Origin: a virus
Length of the DNA stretch: 23,992 bases
Virus record (IMG/VR): IMGVR_UViG_3300009181_000337
Span: 1-23,992 of that record
Reading direction: 5' to 3' (one strand)
A program made the translations under genes and the position numbers. Under the pieces are notes generated by a model. The model was not told the DNA's origin. It did not search any database and saw only the letters and a program-made list of their open reading frames with translations. The first letter of the stretch is position 1; each line of letters opens with the position of its first letter. Positions 1-7,788 of this stretch are shown piece after piece.

Positions 1-867
1 ACCCAAGTTTTTCCATTTGAAGCAAATTATCAAAGTTATGTTAATTTATTGTTGGCTCCAACTGAAGCTCAGTTTTCATTTTTAACAGGGTCATATAATG
101 TTGCATCTAAAACTTTGACAACATCAACAGTTTCTAATCCATCAATTTTCATCATTAATTTTGGTGCAAATTTATATAAAAATCAAGTTGATCCAGGACA
201 ATTACAGTTTGCTCTAAGTGGCGCAAATGGAATATATACGTTTATAGATGATTCTTCCGTTGTAAATAAAGCTTCAAATGTATATAATATTATTCAAGGG
301 TATATATCAGGAGGGATATCTTATCCCTATACAGTTGATGGAGCTGTGCCTTATCAATCATTGGGATTGTTTTATCCAAAAAATGGTGTTGTAATACTAA
401 ATGCCACTGCCATTTCTAATTTAATTGGCAATATGTCAAGCGGAGTTTATTCGGATGGAACAAGTAATTTGACTTATTATGCTCCTCCTAATCAAGCTCA
501 AAATAGCGGCACTTCAACGGCATTTGCATTATTTCAAAGTTGTTTATATAATTCAATTATAAATGCAACGGGTGAGTCGATGAATGTAAGAAAATCGGAA
601 CTTATACCTACAACTCAATATTATGTAAGAGTTCAAAATGGCAATTTTAATTATACAAACAATCCAACATTTATATCGGATGGAACTGATGGATTAACTA
701 GGGGAACCATTAAAATCCCACAATTGAGAACCAATCCAATTACTTATGTGACAACCGTTGGTTTATATGATTCTAATAACGAATTGGTTGCAGTGGCTAA
801 ATTAAGTAATCCAGCTCCAAAGAGTTTTGACAGTGAGTACTTAATAAAAGTCGCACTCGCATATTGA
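1..867 (+). CDS. Virion structural protein, 5' end missing
   Basis: The reading frame is open from base 1, so the gene begins left of the window and 288 residues are visible. A TTG at 49 is only an internal possible start, and I do not think it is the real one. The C-terminal 80 residues (625-864) form a recognisable module: a QNGNFNYTNNPTF segment followed by TYVTTVGLYDSNNELVAVAK and a charged/hydrophobic end. From memory, this module ends structural proteins of T4-like phages from environmental samples, but the exact virion position is not known to me. The same module ends the gene at 2795-6388. The first visible residues include a PFEA motif, also found at residues 14-17 of the next gene, so perhaps only a short N-terminus is missing (inference). 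There is no signal peptide or membrane segment. It ends in TGA. Confidence 0.75.
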   Translation, partial: TQVFPFEANYQSYVNLLLAPTEAQFSFLTGSYNVASKTLTTSTVSNPSIFIINFGANLYKNQVDPGQLQFALSGANGIYTFIDDSSVVNKASNVYNIIQGYISGGISYPYTVDGAVPYQSLGLFYPKNGVVILNATAISNLIGNMSSGVYSDGTSNLTYYAPPNQAQNSGTSTAFALFQSCLYNSIINATGESMNVRKSELIPTTQYYVRVQNGNFNYTNNPTFISDGTDGLTRGTIKIPQLRTNPITYVTTVGLYDSNNELVAVAKLSNPAPKSFDSEYLIKVALAY

Positions 868-1028
868 TGAAAATTATTGTCTTGGAAATTTAAATATAAA
901 AATCATTAAAAAGATGAATTAGGACAATTGGATTGCGGAAAATGATATAAAAAGGATATAAGTGCTGTTATTAGAACATTATCAACATATATTAATTAAA
1001 ATCCAATACATTTGTATATTTATATTTA

Positions 1029-2774
1029 ATGATTAAGAGTTTAAACAAAAGCGATATTTTAGTTACTCCGTTCGAAGCTCAGAAAAATTGGGATAATAAT
1101 AATTTAGACCCATCTGATTTGATACTTTGGACATCTAAATCATTTGATTCTAATGGAGAACCCATTTTATTGACTGGGGGTATTTCTCATATTTATATAG
1201 ATTATGGAGATAATACTTTTGATCCCCTTAGTGGATTACCATATCCCATAACAAATAGTTATTGTGACTTGGCTTCTCAACAACAATCTGCTGGATATGT
1301 TGATTATCAAAAAGGTGTATATAATCCCTCTATAATTTATCCAACTGCAAGTTTTTACACAGCTTCATCAGAATTTTATAATCCAAATACAAATCCATTA
1401 AATATAGATGGCACATATATGAATCTCATATATGATGCAAATAAACATTTATTTTACAATAATTACAATAATTTTACAAAAACTTTTGGGATGGAAAGTG
1501 CTGATTTATCTATTACTAATAGAATATTGACAAATACAATGGATGTATTCACAATTCCACAACAAAAATTTGGTCAAAAGATAGTTCCGCATAGTGTAAA
1601 TATCATTGACAAAAGTTTTGATAAAACTTATCATGTAATTGATGACGGCAATTGCAATTTAGTTTTTTCAGGTAGTGTATTTTCAACATATCAAATTGAT
1701 AATTTATTGAATAGTTCACAACAAAATATTAATTTAAACATATATTCAACAAATTGTACTGGAAGTGTAGATTCCGTTTATACATCTTTAATTACTTCAT
1801 CATTTGGAGCATCAAATATGTTCTATGTAAAATCAACTGATATTACAGCTTCAATATCTGGTGGAGTGGCTCCTTATAATTATTATTGGTATATAGGTGG
1901 TGATTATAGAACATTATGGAATGTTGTTGGTCAAGGATCAAAAATTTATTTAAATTATAATAATGGACGAGCTGGCACCGATGTTTATTATGCCAATACA
2001 TACGTTGTGTGTCAAGTCATTGACGCGAATAATACTGACGTATTTTCAAATGGTATATATTTAAATTATTGTATTTTTCCTCCGCCGCCGGCTCCACCAA
2101 TAATACCACCAACACCAACGACTCCTCCCATAAATCCGCCATTTACACCGGCGGATGCTCCCGATACAAATATTTTATTACATTTATCAAATACTGGTCA
2201 AGTGACTTCATCACAAAATGGATTTATTGTAGATTCAAATTATAGATTACAATCTTGGACTCCTGATTCCAGAATAGCTTCTAGTATACTTGGTTTGCCA
2301 ACGGATGTGACTCCTTTTTCAAGTAGTTTTATTGGCAAACGATCCTCGTTATGGGTTAAGCCATCTAATGTGGCAAATTGGATAACCGCAATGAGTTCAG
2401 CTAAATCTGGTTATGGACAACAGTATGCTGGAAATTTTTCGTATAGAATATATTTTGATTTAGTTACTCCAAATAATATTCCAATTCCAAATCCATCAAC
2501 ATTTTCTTTGAGTGGTAGTTGGTGCATTGATAATACTGGTAGTATATCTTTAAATGGAGTTGATACCAATATAAATTTAACGGATAAGGTCACAGCTTTC
2601 AATTTCGGACAAAAACATCAATTTAATATAACTGGGGGATTTGTCAGTGGTAGAAATTACTTAGATTTTGATATTTATAATTATTGGGGAGAAACGCCTT
2701 TTTTAGCTGGTGATGATCCTTTTGGTTTATATGTAGAATATGATGCTAACAATTTATTAATGTTAAATATATAA
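1029..2774 (+). CDS. Multidomain virion/adhesin protein: PKD-like domain, proline linker, beta-sandwich
   Basis: This 581-residue protein has a modular build. Residues 1-215 contain PFEA near the start and FTIPQQKFGQKI followed by DDGNCNL, a pattern I associate with structural proteins of marine T4-like phages. Residues ~265-348 (SGGVAPYNYYWYIGG, then VVCQVIDANN) look like a PKD/Ig-type domain. Residues 351-378 are a proline-rich linker. Residues 380-581 resemble a beta-sandwich module of bacterial extracellular proteins, with GSWCIDNTGSISLNG, then GGFVSGRNYLDFDIYN and a GLYVEY end. It probably sits on the baseplate or a fibre and binds a surface polymer (inference). There is no Shine-Dalgarno sequence; the ATG directly follows an AT-rich element at 1017-1028. 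A gap of 161 bases separates it from the upstream gene. Confidence 0.72.
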   Translation: MIKSLNKSDILVTPFEAQKNWDNNNLDPSDLILWTSKSFDSNGEPILLTGGISHIYIDYGDNTFDPLSGLPYPITNSYCDLASQQQSAGYVDYQKGVYNPSIIYPTASFYTASSEFYNPNTNPLNIDGTYMNLIYDANKHLFYNNYNNFTKTFGMESADLSITNRILTNTMDVFTIPQQKFGQKIVPHSVNIIDKSFDKTYHVIDDGNCNLVFSGSVFSTYQIDNLLNSSQQNINLNIYSTNCTGSVDSVYTSLITSSFGASNMFYVKSTDITASISGGVAPYNYYWYIGGDYRTLWNVVGQGSKIYLNYNNGRAGTDVYYANTYVVCQVIDANNTDVFSNGIYLNYCIFPPPPAPPIIPPTPTTPPINPPFTPADAPDTNILLHLSNTGQVTSSQNGFIVDSNYRLQSWTPDSRIASSILGLPTDVTPFSSSFIGKRSSLWVKPSNVANWITAMSSAKSGYGQQYAGNFSYRIYFDLVTPNNIPIPNPSTFSLSGSWCIDNTGSISLNGVDTNINLTDKVTAFNFGQKHQFNITGGFVSGRNYLDFDIYNYWGETPFLAGDDPFGLYVEYDANNLLMLNI

Positions 2775-2794
2775 AAGGTTGGAATATAAATTAA

Positions 2795-5700
2795 ATGAAC
2801 ATACTAAACACATTAATAATAGGCAACTATGATGATTTGAGGGGAGATAGTGCAATATATCTTCTTGAGAGAGCACCATCTGGATCCACTAATATATACT
2901 TTTCTGGAACCACTGGTAGTTTAACGTCAGCATCTATATTTAGTTCTGCCCCTATTATAACACATCCTGATGGTGATTTTACCTCTAGTATTAATCCATT
3001 AAATTGGAATGATACTCCTGCTAATTTAATATACAGCGGTTCACAAAATGGTTTTGATTTAATTATATATCACCAACAAGATTATGGAGATTGGCAAAAT
3101 CAAAATATAATTAACGCAACATTATCTGCATCAAATGTTGGCATTCCTGTATTTACACAGCATTATAATGACACAAGTGCATCTTATACCAAAACCGCAA
3201 GTTTTTATGGATTTCCTCCTACTATTAACGTTGGCTGGGGGAATTATATATCTGGAAATAGTGGTTCATATGGAAATGAACTTGAATTTTATGATACCAT
3301 AAATGATGGACAAATATTGACTTCTTCAATTTTATTATATGGTGATAATGCTGGATTAATTCAAACCGAAAATATGATTTATATTGATAATAACGATGTT
3401 AATATAAATGAATTGAATTCGGTAGCATCTATTACTTCCAAATATATAAAATTGATTAATGTATTAAGTGCCAGTTATGCAATTGATCCAAATGACAATA
3501 CTCAATTATATATAAATTATAATTTAAATAGACCTCGTTTTTATTATGATATTAAACAATATTTTAGACAAATTTCTCAAAATTATAAAACTGGCTCAAT
3601 ATCTGGTTGGTCACCCGAACAAAGCTATGGATTAGTTCAAATACAAAATTCCATAGGTTCAGATTTATCAATGCCGAATTATACCTCCGGTATTAATACT
3701 TTAAATTTACAAGCTGGCACGCCGTTTTTAATAAATGTTGTTTCAAGTAGTGTTAATGGTCCATATACATTTAGTTGGAAGAATTTTAGACAATCTCAGT
3801 ATAAATCAACTACCATAAAAATTAATAATAGACCCATTTACACAGGTACAGCTGAGTCATTTAGTTGGGTATCAGATTTAAAAACTTCAAATGCTATAGT
3901 TACTTTTCATACAAATCTTAGAACTGGAGTTCAGTCTGTGCCTGAGTCTAATTCTATAGTTAATTTAGGAGCTACTACAAATCAAACAATTCAATTTTTG
4001 AAATTGAATTATGGATATAGTTGTGCAAATAACGGCACATATATTGCTATCGGAGACGTTAATTTAGATGCGAATGTAGCTTTAAATGGTGCGGTAGATA
4101 TATTGGAATATTCAACAACTACAAACAAATACGAAAATAAATTTGTAGTCAAGAAAATTGTAAATCCAGCTGATTACACTTTAATTTTAGCAACAGAAGA
4201 TAATTCTTTAGATGAAAATGATAATCTAATAAGTGATGTGTTTATCACAACAGAATTATCTTCGTCATATGATATTACAGGGTCTGTTTTGTTGGGAACT
4301 GAACAAGTCGGTGATACAACTCCCCACCAAGAAATACAAACTGAAAATAATTTTGGTTTATATGTTACAAACAATACCATTCCATTTGATGATGACCCTT
4401 TAAATTTAGAAGTGGATTCAATTTTTAATTTAATTGATTCTTATAGTGATAAATTTGGAGCATCGTTAGCATTACAAAATAATTTATTGGCTGTGGGATG
4501 TCCTTATTTCAATATAAATTTTGTAAACGGTCAAAGTTTTTCTGGCGCAAGTGTAGATATTTTTGATTTAAATAATAGACCATCTAATGGAGAACCTTGG
4601 TATCCAATATTTTCAATTACTTCCGATGACATTGGGTTTGGAGAGAGTGTTACAATGTGTGAGAATTTCTTGGCTGTGGGATCAAGTGTTTCATATAATA
4701 ACGCGGGTTCGGTATATATTTATTTTAGAAATAACAGTGACGATAATTGGGTTCTAATTCAAACTATCAATGGTCCCACGGAAAATTGTTTTTTTGGAGG
4801 AAGTGTTAAATTTGATTCAAGTGGAACTCGTAGATTAATAGTGGGAAATTCAAATAAATATGACAATAATAAAAATGTATATATCTACGAGTATGTCAAT
4901 CAATCTTGGAGTCTCAGTCAAATATTAAAATCAAATGATACGATTCCACAAACATTAGCATATTTGGATAATATTTCACCAATAATACAAAATAATCCTG
5001 CCGATGGATTTGGCAATTCAGTATCAATTAATGGTGCTAATATAATAGTTGGTGCACCACAAGATACTATATACCAAGAATTCCTCGGTGGTCCAATAAA
5101 ATATAGAGGTGCCGTTTATTTTTATCAAACTTGTTCTGCAAATCCAAATCAATGGAATTTTATTCAGAAAACATGGGGTGACAATGAGACCTTGGTTAAT
5201 AATAAATTTGGATTTAGTGTAGATATATACAATGATACCGCTATTGCATCTGTTCCAAAAATATCACAACCTTTTACGGCAAATTATATAGTAAATACAT
5301 TAAATAAAAGATTTGATTGTAATCCAAACAGTTCATATTACGATATTCTTGGACAAACTGTCATATTTAATTATAATACATCATCAATCAATTGGGATAT
5401 AAAATACACACAAGAAAAAACTAAAGATTATGGATATCCATATTTGAATTATGGATATTGCAATGCTTTATATGAAGGCACATTTGTTGTAGGAGCTCCT
5501 TGTTTTATTAGCGATACTATAAATTTGGTCAATAATTTCCCAGAAGTAGTTCAGGGATATGCATATATTTATAATATCAATAATTTAATTTCAAATTATC
5601 CCGTGGGTAATGTTTTTTATAGAGATGGAAAAATTATATTGTCAAATAGCGGTTCAATTTTCAGTCGATTGATGAAAGATAAACTTGATAATAGATATCC

Positions 5701-6388
5701 AAAATATGATTTGCAATACAAAGGAAAAGTAACGTTGTATGAAAAACAAGTTCTTTGTACTATAAATCAGGGAGAATTTAATTATAGTACCAATCCAACA
5801 TCAATGATAAATAATTCATTTTTTACATTTAAAGATTTAGATTTAATGCTTAAATATATCAATCAAAAAGTTTATAATGGTGATGTACAATGGTGGAATT
5901 ATATTGGATTCACTGACGTTGAACAAGCTTTATTTGATTTAAATACTACTGATTACGATTATAACAATTCAAGTATAACACCTTATATGTCACAATTATC
6001 CTCTTCATATATGAATTGGGATGTTGATGGTAATGACAAAATTAATTTAAATGATATGACATTGGCTTGGAAATATTATGCTAATACATTAACACAAGAT
6101 GATGTATTTAAACATGTCACACCAAAATCAGCAAGAAAAACTTTATCTGAAATCAAGAATTATATAAAAAATAATGTCATGATTAATAGATATGGACAAA
6201 TAAATCCTCAATTTTTTGGATATGATTACAGTAGTTCGATTGATAAAACGGGTTCATATTTAGCTCCTTATATTACATCAATTGGATTGTATAATGGAGC
6301 TGATTTAGTTGGAACTGCTAAATTGGCTCATCCAATTAAAAATAGTGGTGAATTTCCATTAAATATTTTGATTAAATGGGACATATGA
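2795..6388 (+). CDS. Giant virion protein with FG-GAP-like propeller and dockerin-like insert
   Basis: A 1197-residue protein. Residues ~305-390 may be an Ig-like fold (GPYTFSWKN). Residues ~550-930 hold about six repeats with an FG(A/E/G/N/F)S turn, then a hydrophobic strand ending (L/I)(A/V)VG(A/C)P, then a V(Y/D)I(Y/F) strand. The turns lie near residues 554, 615, 667, 739 and 805, with a last degenerate copy near 887-902. This is the signature of FG-GAP/integrin-alpha-type beta-propellers. The C-terminus (from ~985) repeats the module of the first gene, QGEFNYSTNPT then PYITSIGLYN and VGTAKLA. Between those halves sits an insert with an EF-hand/dockerin-type loop, DVDGNDKINLND (residues 1076-1087). 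It is likely a tail or baseplate appendage for adsorption (inference). It starts 20 bases after the upstream stop without a clear Shine-Dalgarno. Confidence 0.75.
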   Translation: MNILNTLIIGNYDDLRGDSAIYLLERAPSGSTNIYFSGTTGSLTSASIFSSAPIITHPDGDFTSSINPLNWNDTPANLIYSGSQNGFDLIIYHQQDYGDWQNQNIINATLSASNVGIPVFTQHYNDTSASYTKTASFYGFPPTINVGWGNYISGNSGSYGNELEFYDTINDGQILTSSILLYGDNAGLIQTENMIYIDNNDVNINELNSVASITSKYIKLINVLSASYAIDPNDNTQLYINYNLNRPRFYYDIKQYFRQISQNYKTGSISGWSPEQSYGLVQIQNSIGSDLSMPNYTSGINTLNLQAGTPFLINVVSSSVNGPYTFSWKNFRQSQYKSTTIKINNRPIYTGTAESFSWVSDLKTSNAIVTFHTNLRTGVQSVPESNSIVNLGATTNQTIQFLKLNYGYSCANNGTYIAIGDVNLDANVALNGAVDILEYSTTTNKYENKFVVKKIVNPADYTLILATEDNSLDENDNLISDVFITTELSSSYDITGSVLLGTEQVGDTTPHQEIQTENNFGLYVTNNTIPFDDDPLNLEVDSIFNLIDSYSDKFGASLALQNNLLAVGCPYFNINFVNGQSFSGASVDIFDLNNRPSNGEPWYPIFSITSDDIGFGESVTMCENFLAVGSSVSYNNAGSVYIYFRNNSDDNWVLIQTINGPTENCFFGGSVKFDSSGTRRLIVGNSNKYDNNKNVYIYEYVNQSWSLSQILKSNDTIPQTLAYLDNISPIIQNNPADGFGNSVSINGANIIVGAPQDTIYQEFLGGPIKYRGAVYFYQTCSANPNQWNFIQKTWGDNETLVNNKFGFSVDIYNDTAIASVPKISQPFTANYIVNTLNKRFDCNPNSSYYDILGQTVIFNYNTSSINWDIKYTQEKTKDYGYPYLNYGYCNALYEGTFVVGAPCFISDTINLVNNFPEVVQGYAYIYNINNLISNYPVGNVFYRDGKIILSNSGSIFSRLMKDKLDNRYPKYDLQYKGKVTLYEKQVLCTINQGEFNYSTNPTSMINNSFFTFKDLDLMLKYINQKVYNGDVQWWNYIGFTDVEQALFDLNTTDYDYNNSSITPYMSQLSSSYMNWDVDGNDKINLNDMTLAWKYYANTLTQDDVFKHVTPKSARKTLSEIKNYIKNNVMINRYGQINPQFFGYDYSSSIDKTGSYLAPYITSIGLYNGADLVGTAKLAHPIKNSGEFPLNILIKWDI
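4442..5584 (+). other. FG-GAP-like beta-propeller region within the 1197-residue protein
   Basis: This stretch encodes residues ~550-930. Successive units read DKFGASLALQNNLLAVGCP, GFGESVTMCENFLAVGS, CFFGGSVKF...LIVGNS, DGFGNSVSINGANIIVGAP, NKFGFSVDIYNDTAIASVP and YGYCNALYEGTFVVGAP. The spacing of about 50-80 residues and the alternating strand pattern fit one closed propeller of six or seven blades. The assignment rests on eye alignment only. Calcium-binding DxDxDG loops typical of integrins are not evident in the blades. Confidence 0.6.
6020..6064 (+). other. EF-hand/dockerin-like calcium loop
   Basis: Encodes DVDGNDKINLND and the start of the following helix (residues 1076-1090) of the long virion protein. 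Asp/Asn at positions 1, 3, 5 and 12 and Gly at 4 match a dockerin-type calcium loop. A second, poorer candidate at residues 421-437 (DVNLDANVALNGAVDI) lies far upstream, so this is not a standard paired dockerin. Calcium binding is an inference. Confidence 0.45.
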
Positions 6389-6391
6389 TTA

Positions 6392-6406
6392 TATTTATTA
6401 TATAAT
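6392..6406 (+). promoter_or_regulatory. Recurrent TATTTATTATAT element upstream of first repeat protein
   Basis: The 12-base core TATTTATTATAT ends 17 bases before the ATG at 6421 and recurs upstream of the primase and the nucleotidyltransferase gene. It could be a phage late-promoter -10 element: the T4 late box is TATAAATA, which this does not match on the coding strand. It could also be an AT-rich translation-initiation region. A weak AGGA at 6407-6410 follows, 10 bases from the ATG. Confidence 0.3.
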
Positions 6407-6420
6407 AGGAATACAAATAT

Positions 6421-6687
6421 ATGGCAAACGATAACACAATTGATAGACAATCTTTAAATACATCATTGGAACAAAGATACTCAACCAGTAAAGTTGGTGG
6501 AGCTTATGATGCTAAAAAAGCAGGTACATCTACTGAAGATTCCGTTCAGGCTGCTATTTATGATAATACTGGTAAATTTGTAGTTAAACAAGCACAAGGA
6601 CAATCAAATTTTAAAGGTACTACCAGTAATTCATATAAAGAAATTTCAAAATATTCTTCAAATCTAGATACCAAAAAATATAGATAA
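6421..6687 (+). CDS. Small repeat protein, one-unit paralogue
   Basis: An 88-residue soluble protein that I do not recognise. It is a paralogue of the next gene. Both begin MAN followed by a (T)(I/V)DRQSL.TSL..RY motif and GGAY.A.KAGTST. The N-terminal part (1-38) is followed by one unit of the form FVVKQ...SNFKG...YKEIS.....KY. It has no membrane segment, no cysteines and many Lys/Ser/Thr. It lies directly after the long tail-associated genes and 12 bases before its paralogue. A small structural or assembly role is plausible from position only. The start is supported by a weak AGGA 10 bases upstream and by the match of its first residues to those of the paralogue. Confidence 0.7.
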   Translation: MANDNTIDRQSLNTSLEQRYSTSKVGGAYDAKKAGTSTEDSVQAAIYDNTGKFVVKQAQGQSNFKGTTSNSYKEISKYSSNLDTKKYR

Positions 6688-6699
6688 TAATACTATATT

Positions 6700-7320
6700 A
6701 TGGCAAATTCAGATGAAACAGTTGATAGACAGTCATTAGTCACCAGTCTAGCTGATAGATATAAAAATCAAAATATTGGTGGAGCTTATAATGCTAATAA
6801 AGCTGGTACATCTACATATCAAAATGATGATGCGGTATCTTCAAAATCCACAACATTTGATAATAACCCTGAATTTGTTGTAAAACAACAATTGGGAATC
6901 TCAAATTTTAAAGGAACGGAAGGGTTAAATTATAAAGAAATATCCGATTTATCACAAGGAGTAAAAACATCTACATATGGAGATTCTCAATTAGCAAGAA
7001 CATACGATAAAACCTCCGATTTCGTTAAAGGTCTTGAAAATGAAACAATGCAAGGTTCTAATTTTAAAGGCATATCCTCAATAGGAGGCAAGTATAAAGA
7101 AGTTTCTAAATATGGACAAAAAGTAGGAACTTCTACATATGCACCAGATACAAAGGATTTAAGTTATAATGCGACAAAATTTGATAAAACTCCAAAATTT
7201 TTTATAAAACAACCACTCAAAGTTACAAATTTTAAAGGTATTGATGGTAATAAAAGTTTAAAATACAATGAACTTTCAAGTTTATCCCAAGGGTTTAACA
7301 ATAACAAGTATAAACCTTAA
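6700..7320 (+). CDS. Small repeat protein, three-unit paralogue
   Basis: A 206-residue protein of unknown function. Residues 1-39 match the N-terminus of the preceding gene (VDRQSL.TSL, GGAYNANKAGTST). Three units follow at residues ~53-93, 102-147 and 161-206, each with a F/YD(N/K)(N/T)..F(V/F) start, a central (S/T)NFKG, then Y(K/N)E(I/V/L)S and an end in S/N-T/K-Y. The pair therefore differs by unit number (three versus one), suggesting gene duplication followed by expansion or contraction. It has no cysteines and no transmembrane or signal sequence. Its TAA overlaps the stop codon of the convergent nuclease gene. Expression is probably shared with the preceding gene, 12 bases upstream. 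The function cannot be assigned; a virion or assembly role is inferred from position. Confidence 0.72.
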   Translation: MANSDETVDRQSLVTSLADRYKNQNIGGAYNANKAGTSTYQNDDAVSSKSTTFDNNPEFVVKQQLGISNFKGTEGLNYKEISDLSQGVKTSTYGDSQLARTYDKTSDFVKGLENETMQGSNFKGISSIGGKYKEVSKYGQKVGTSTYAPDTKDLSYNATKFDKTPKFFIKQPLKVTNFKGIDGNKSLKYNELSSLSQGFNNNKYKP

Positions 7321-7718
7321 CTTTTTCTTATTCTAACTCGTCCTCCTACATATTCATTATAATAAGTTGCATCGTATAAGGCATTTGCTAATATAATTTG
7401 TTTCATTTCTTCATAACTTAAATCGGATTTACTTTTACACCAAGATAATATTTCAAATGAAAATTTATCTTTACCAATTTTTATAATATCTTCATTCAGT
7501 TGATTACAACTGCCAGTGTAAGATTTCCAATCGCTTTCCTTAGTACCTCTTCTTTTATTAGTTCTACCTTTTAATGGTTTTTTAGTAGTTTTGAATTTTA
7601 ATAATTTTTTACCAATATATTTTTTATTATTGACATTATTAATTATTTTATAAATAAAGCCTATTACATCTTCTGGGATATCTCCTTCACATTTCCAATG
7701 TCCATAATCAATTTGCAT
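7317..7718 (-). CDS. GIY-YIG family nuclease, probable homing-type endonuclease
   Basis: A 133-residue protein on the minus strand, the only minus-strand gene seen. Residues 20-36 give the GIY-YIG signature as GFIYKI...KKYIGKK. A basic stretch follows (K/R-rich, ~37-60), then SDWKSYTGS and a C-terminal half with EE at 103-104 that may hold the metal-binding glutamate. It resembles a compact single-domain GIY-YIG family common in T4-like phages (recalled from family knowledge), with no separate DNA-binding domain. Its stop overlaps the stop of the repeat protein on the other strand, and its start diverges from the primase across 70 bases. It may be a free-standing homing endonuclease. A repair or host-DNA degradation role cannot be excluded. 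Confidence 0.75.
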   Translation of the reverse strand: MQIDYGHWKCEGDIPEDVIGFIYKIINNVNNKKYIGKKLLKFKTTKKPLKGRTNKRRGTKESDWKSYTGSCNQLNEDIIKIGKDKFSFEILSWCKSKSDLSYEEMKQIILANALYDATYYNEYVGGRVRIRKS

Positions 7719-7788
7719 ATTCTTATATATATTATGTTTTAAATATAATAAATTGAGTTTTATTTATTATATGATATGATTAGAGTGA
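7719..7788. promoter_or_regulatory. Divergent intergenic region between nuclease and primase, with TATTTATTATAT element
   Basis: These 70 very AT-rich bases separate two divergent genes and must hold the start signals for both. On the plus strand, TATTTATTATATGAT at 7761-7775 repeats the element seen before other genes and lies 16 bases before the primase ATG if the 12-base core is counted. The minus strand carries a looser version (ATTTATTATATTT). Neither gene has a clear Shine-Dalgarno sequence. Confidence 0.4.

Noticed and set aside
862-909. TGA recoding (read-through of the first gene)
   Set aside because: Two consecutive TGA codons follow the conserved C-terminal end, a TAA follows soon after, and other genes end in TGA at normal boundaries.
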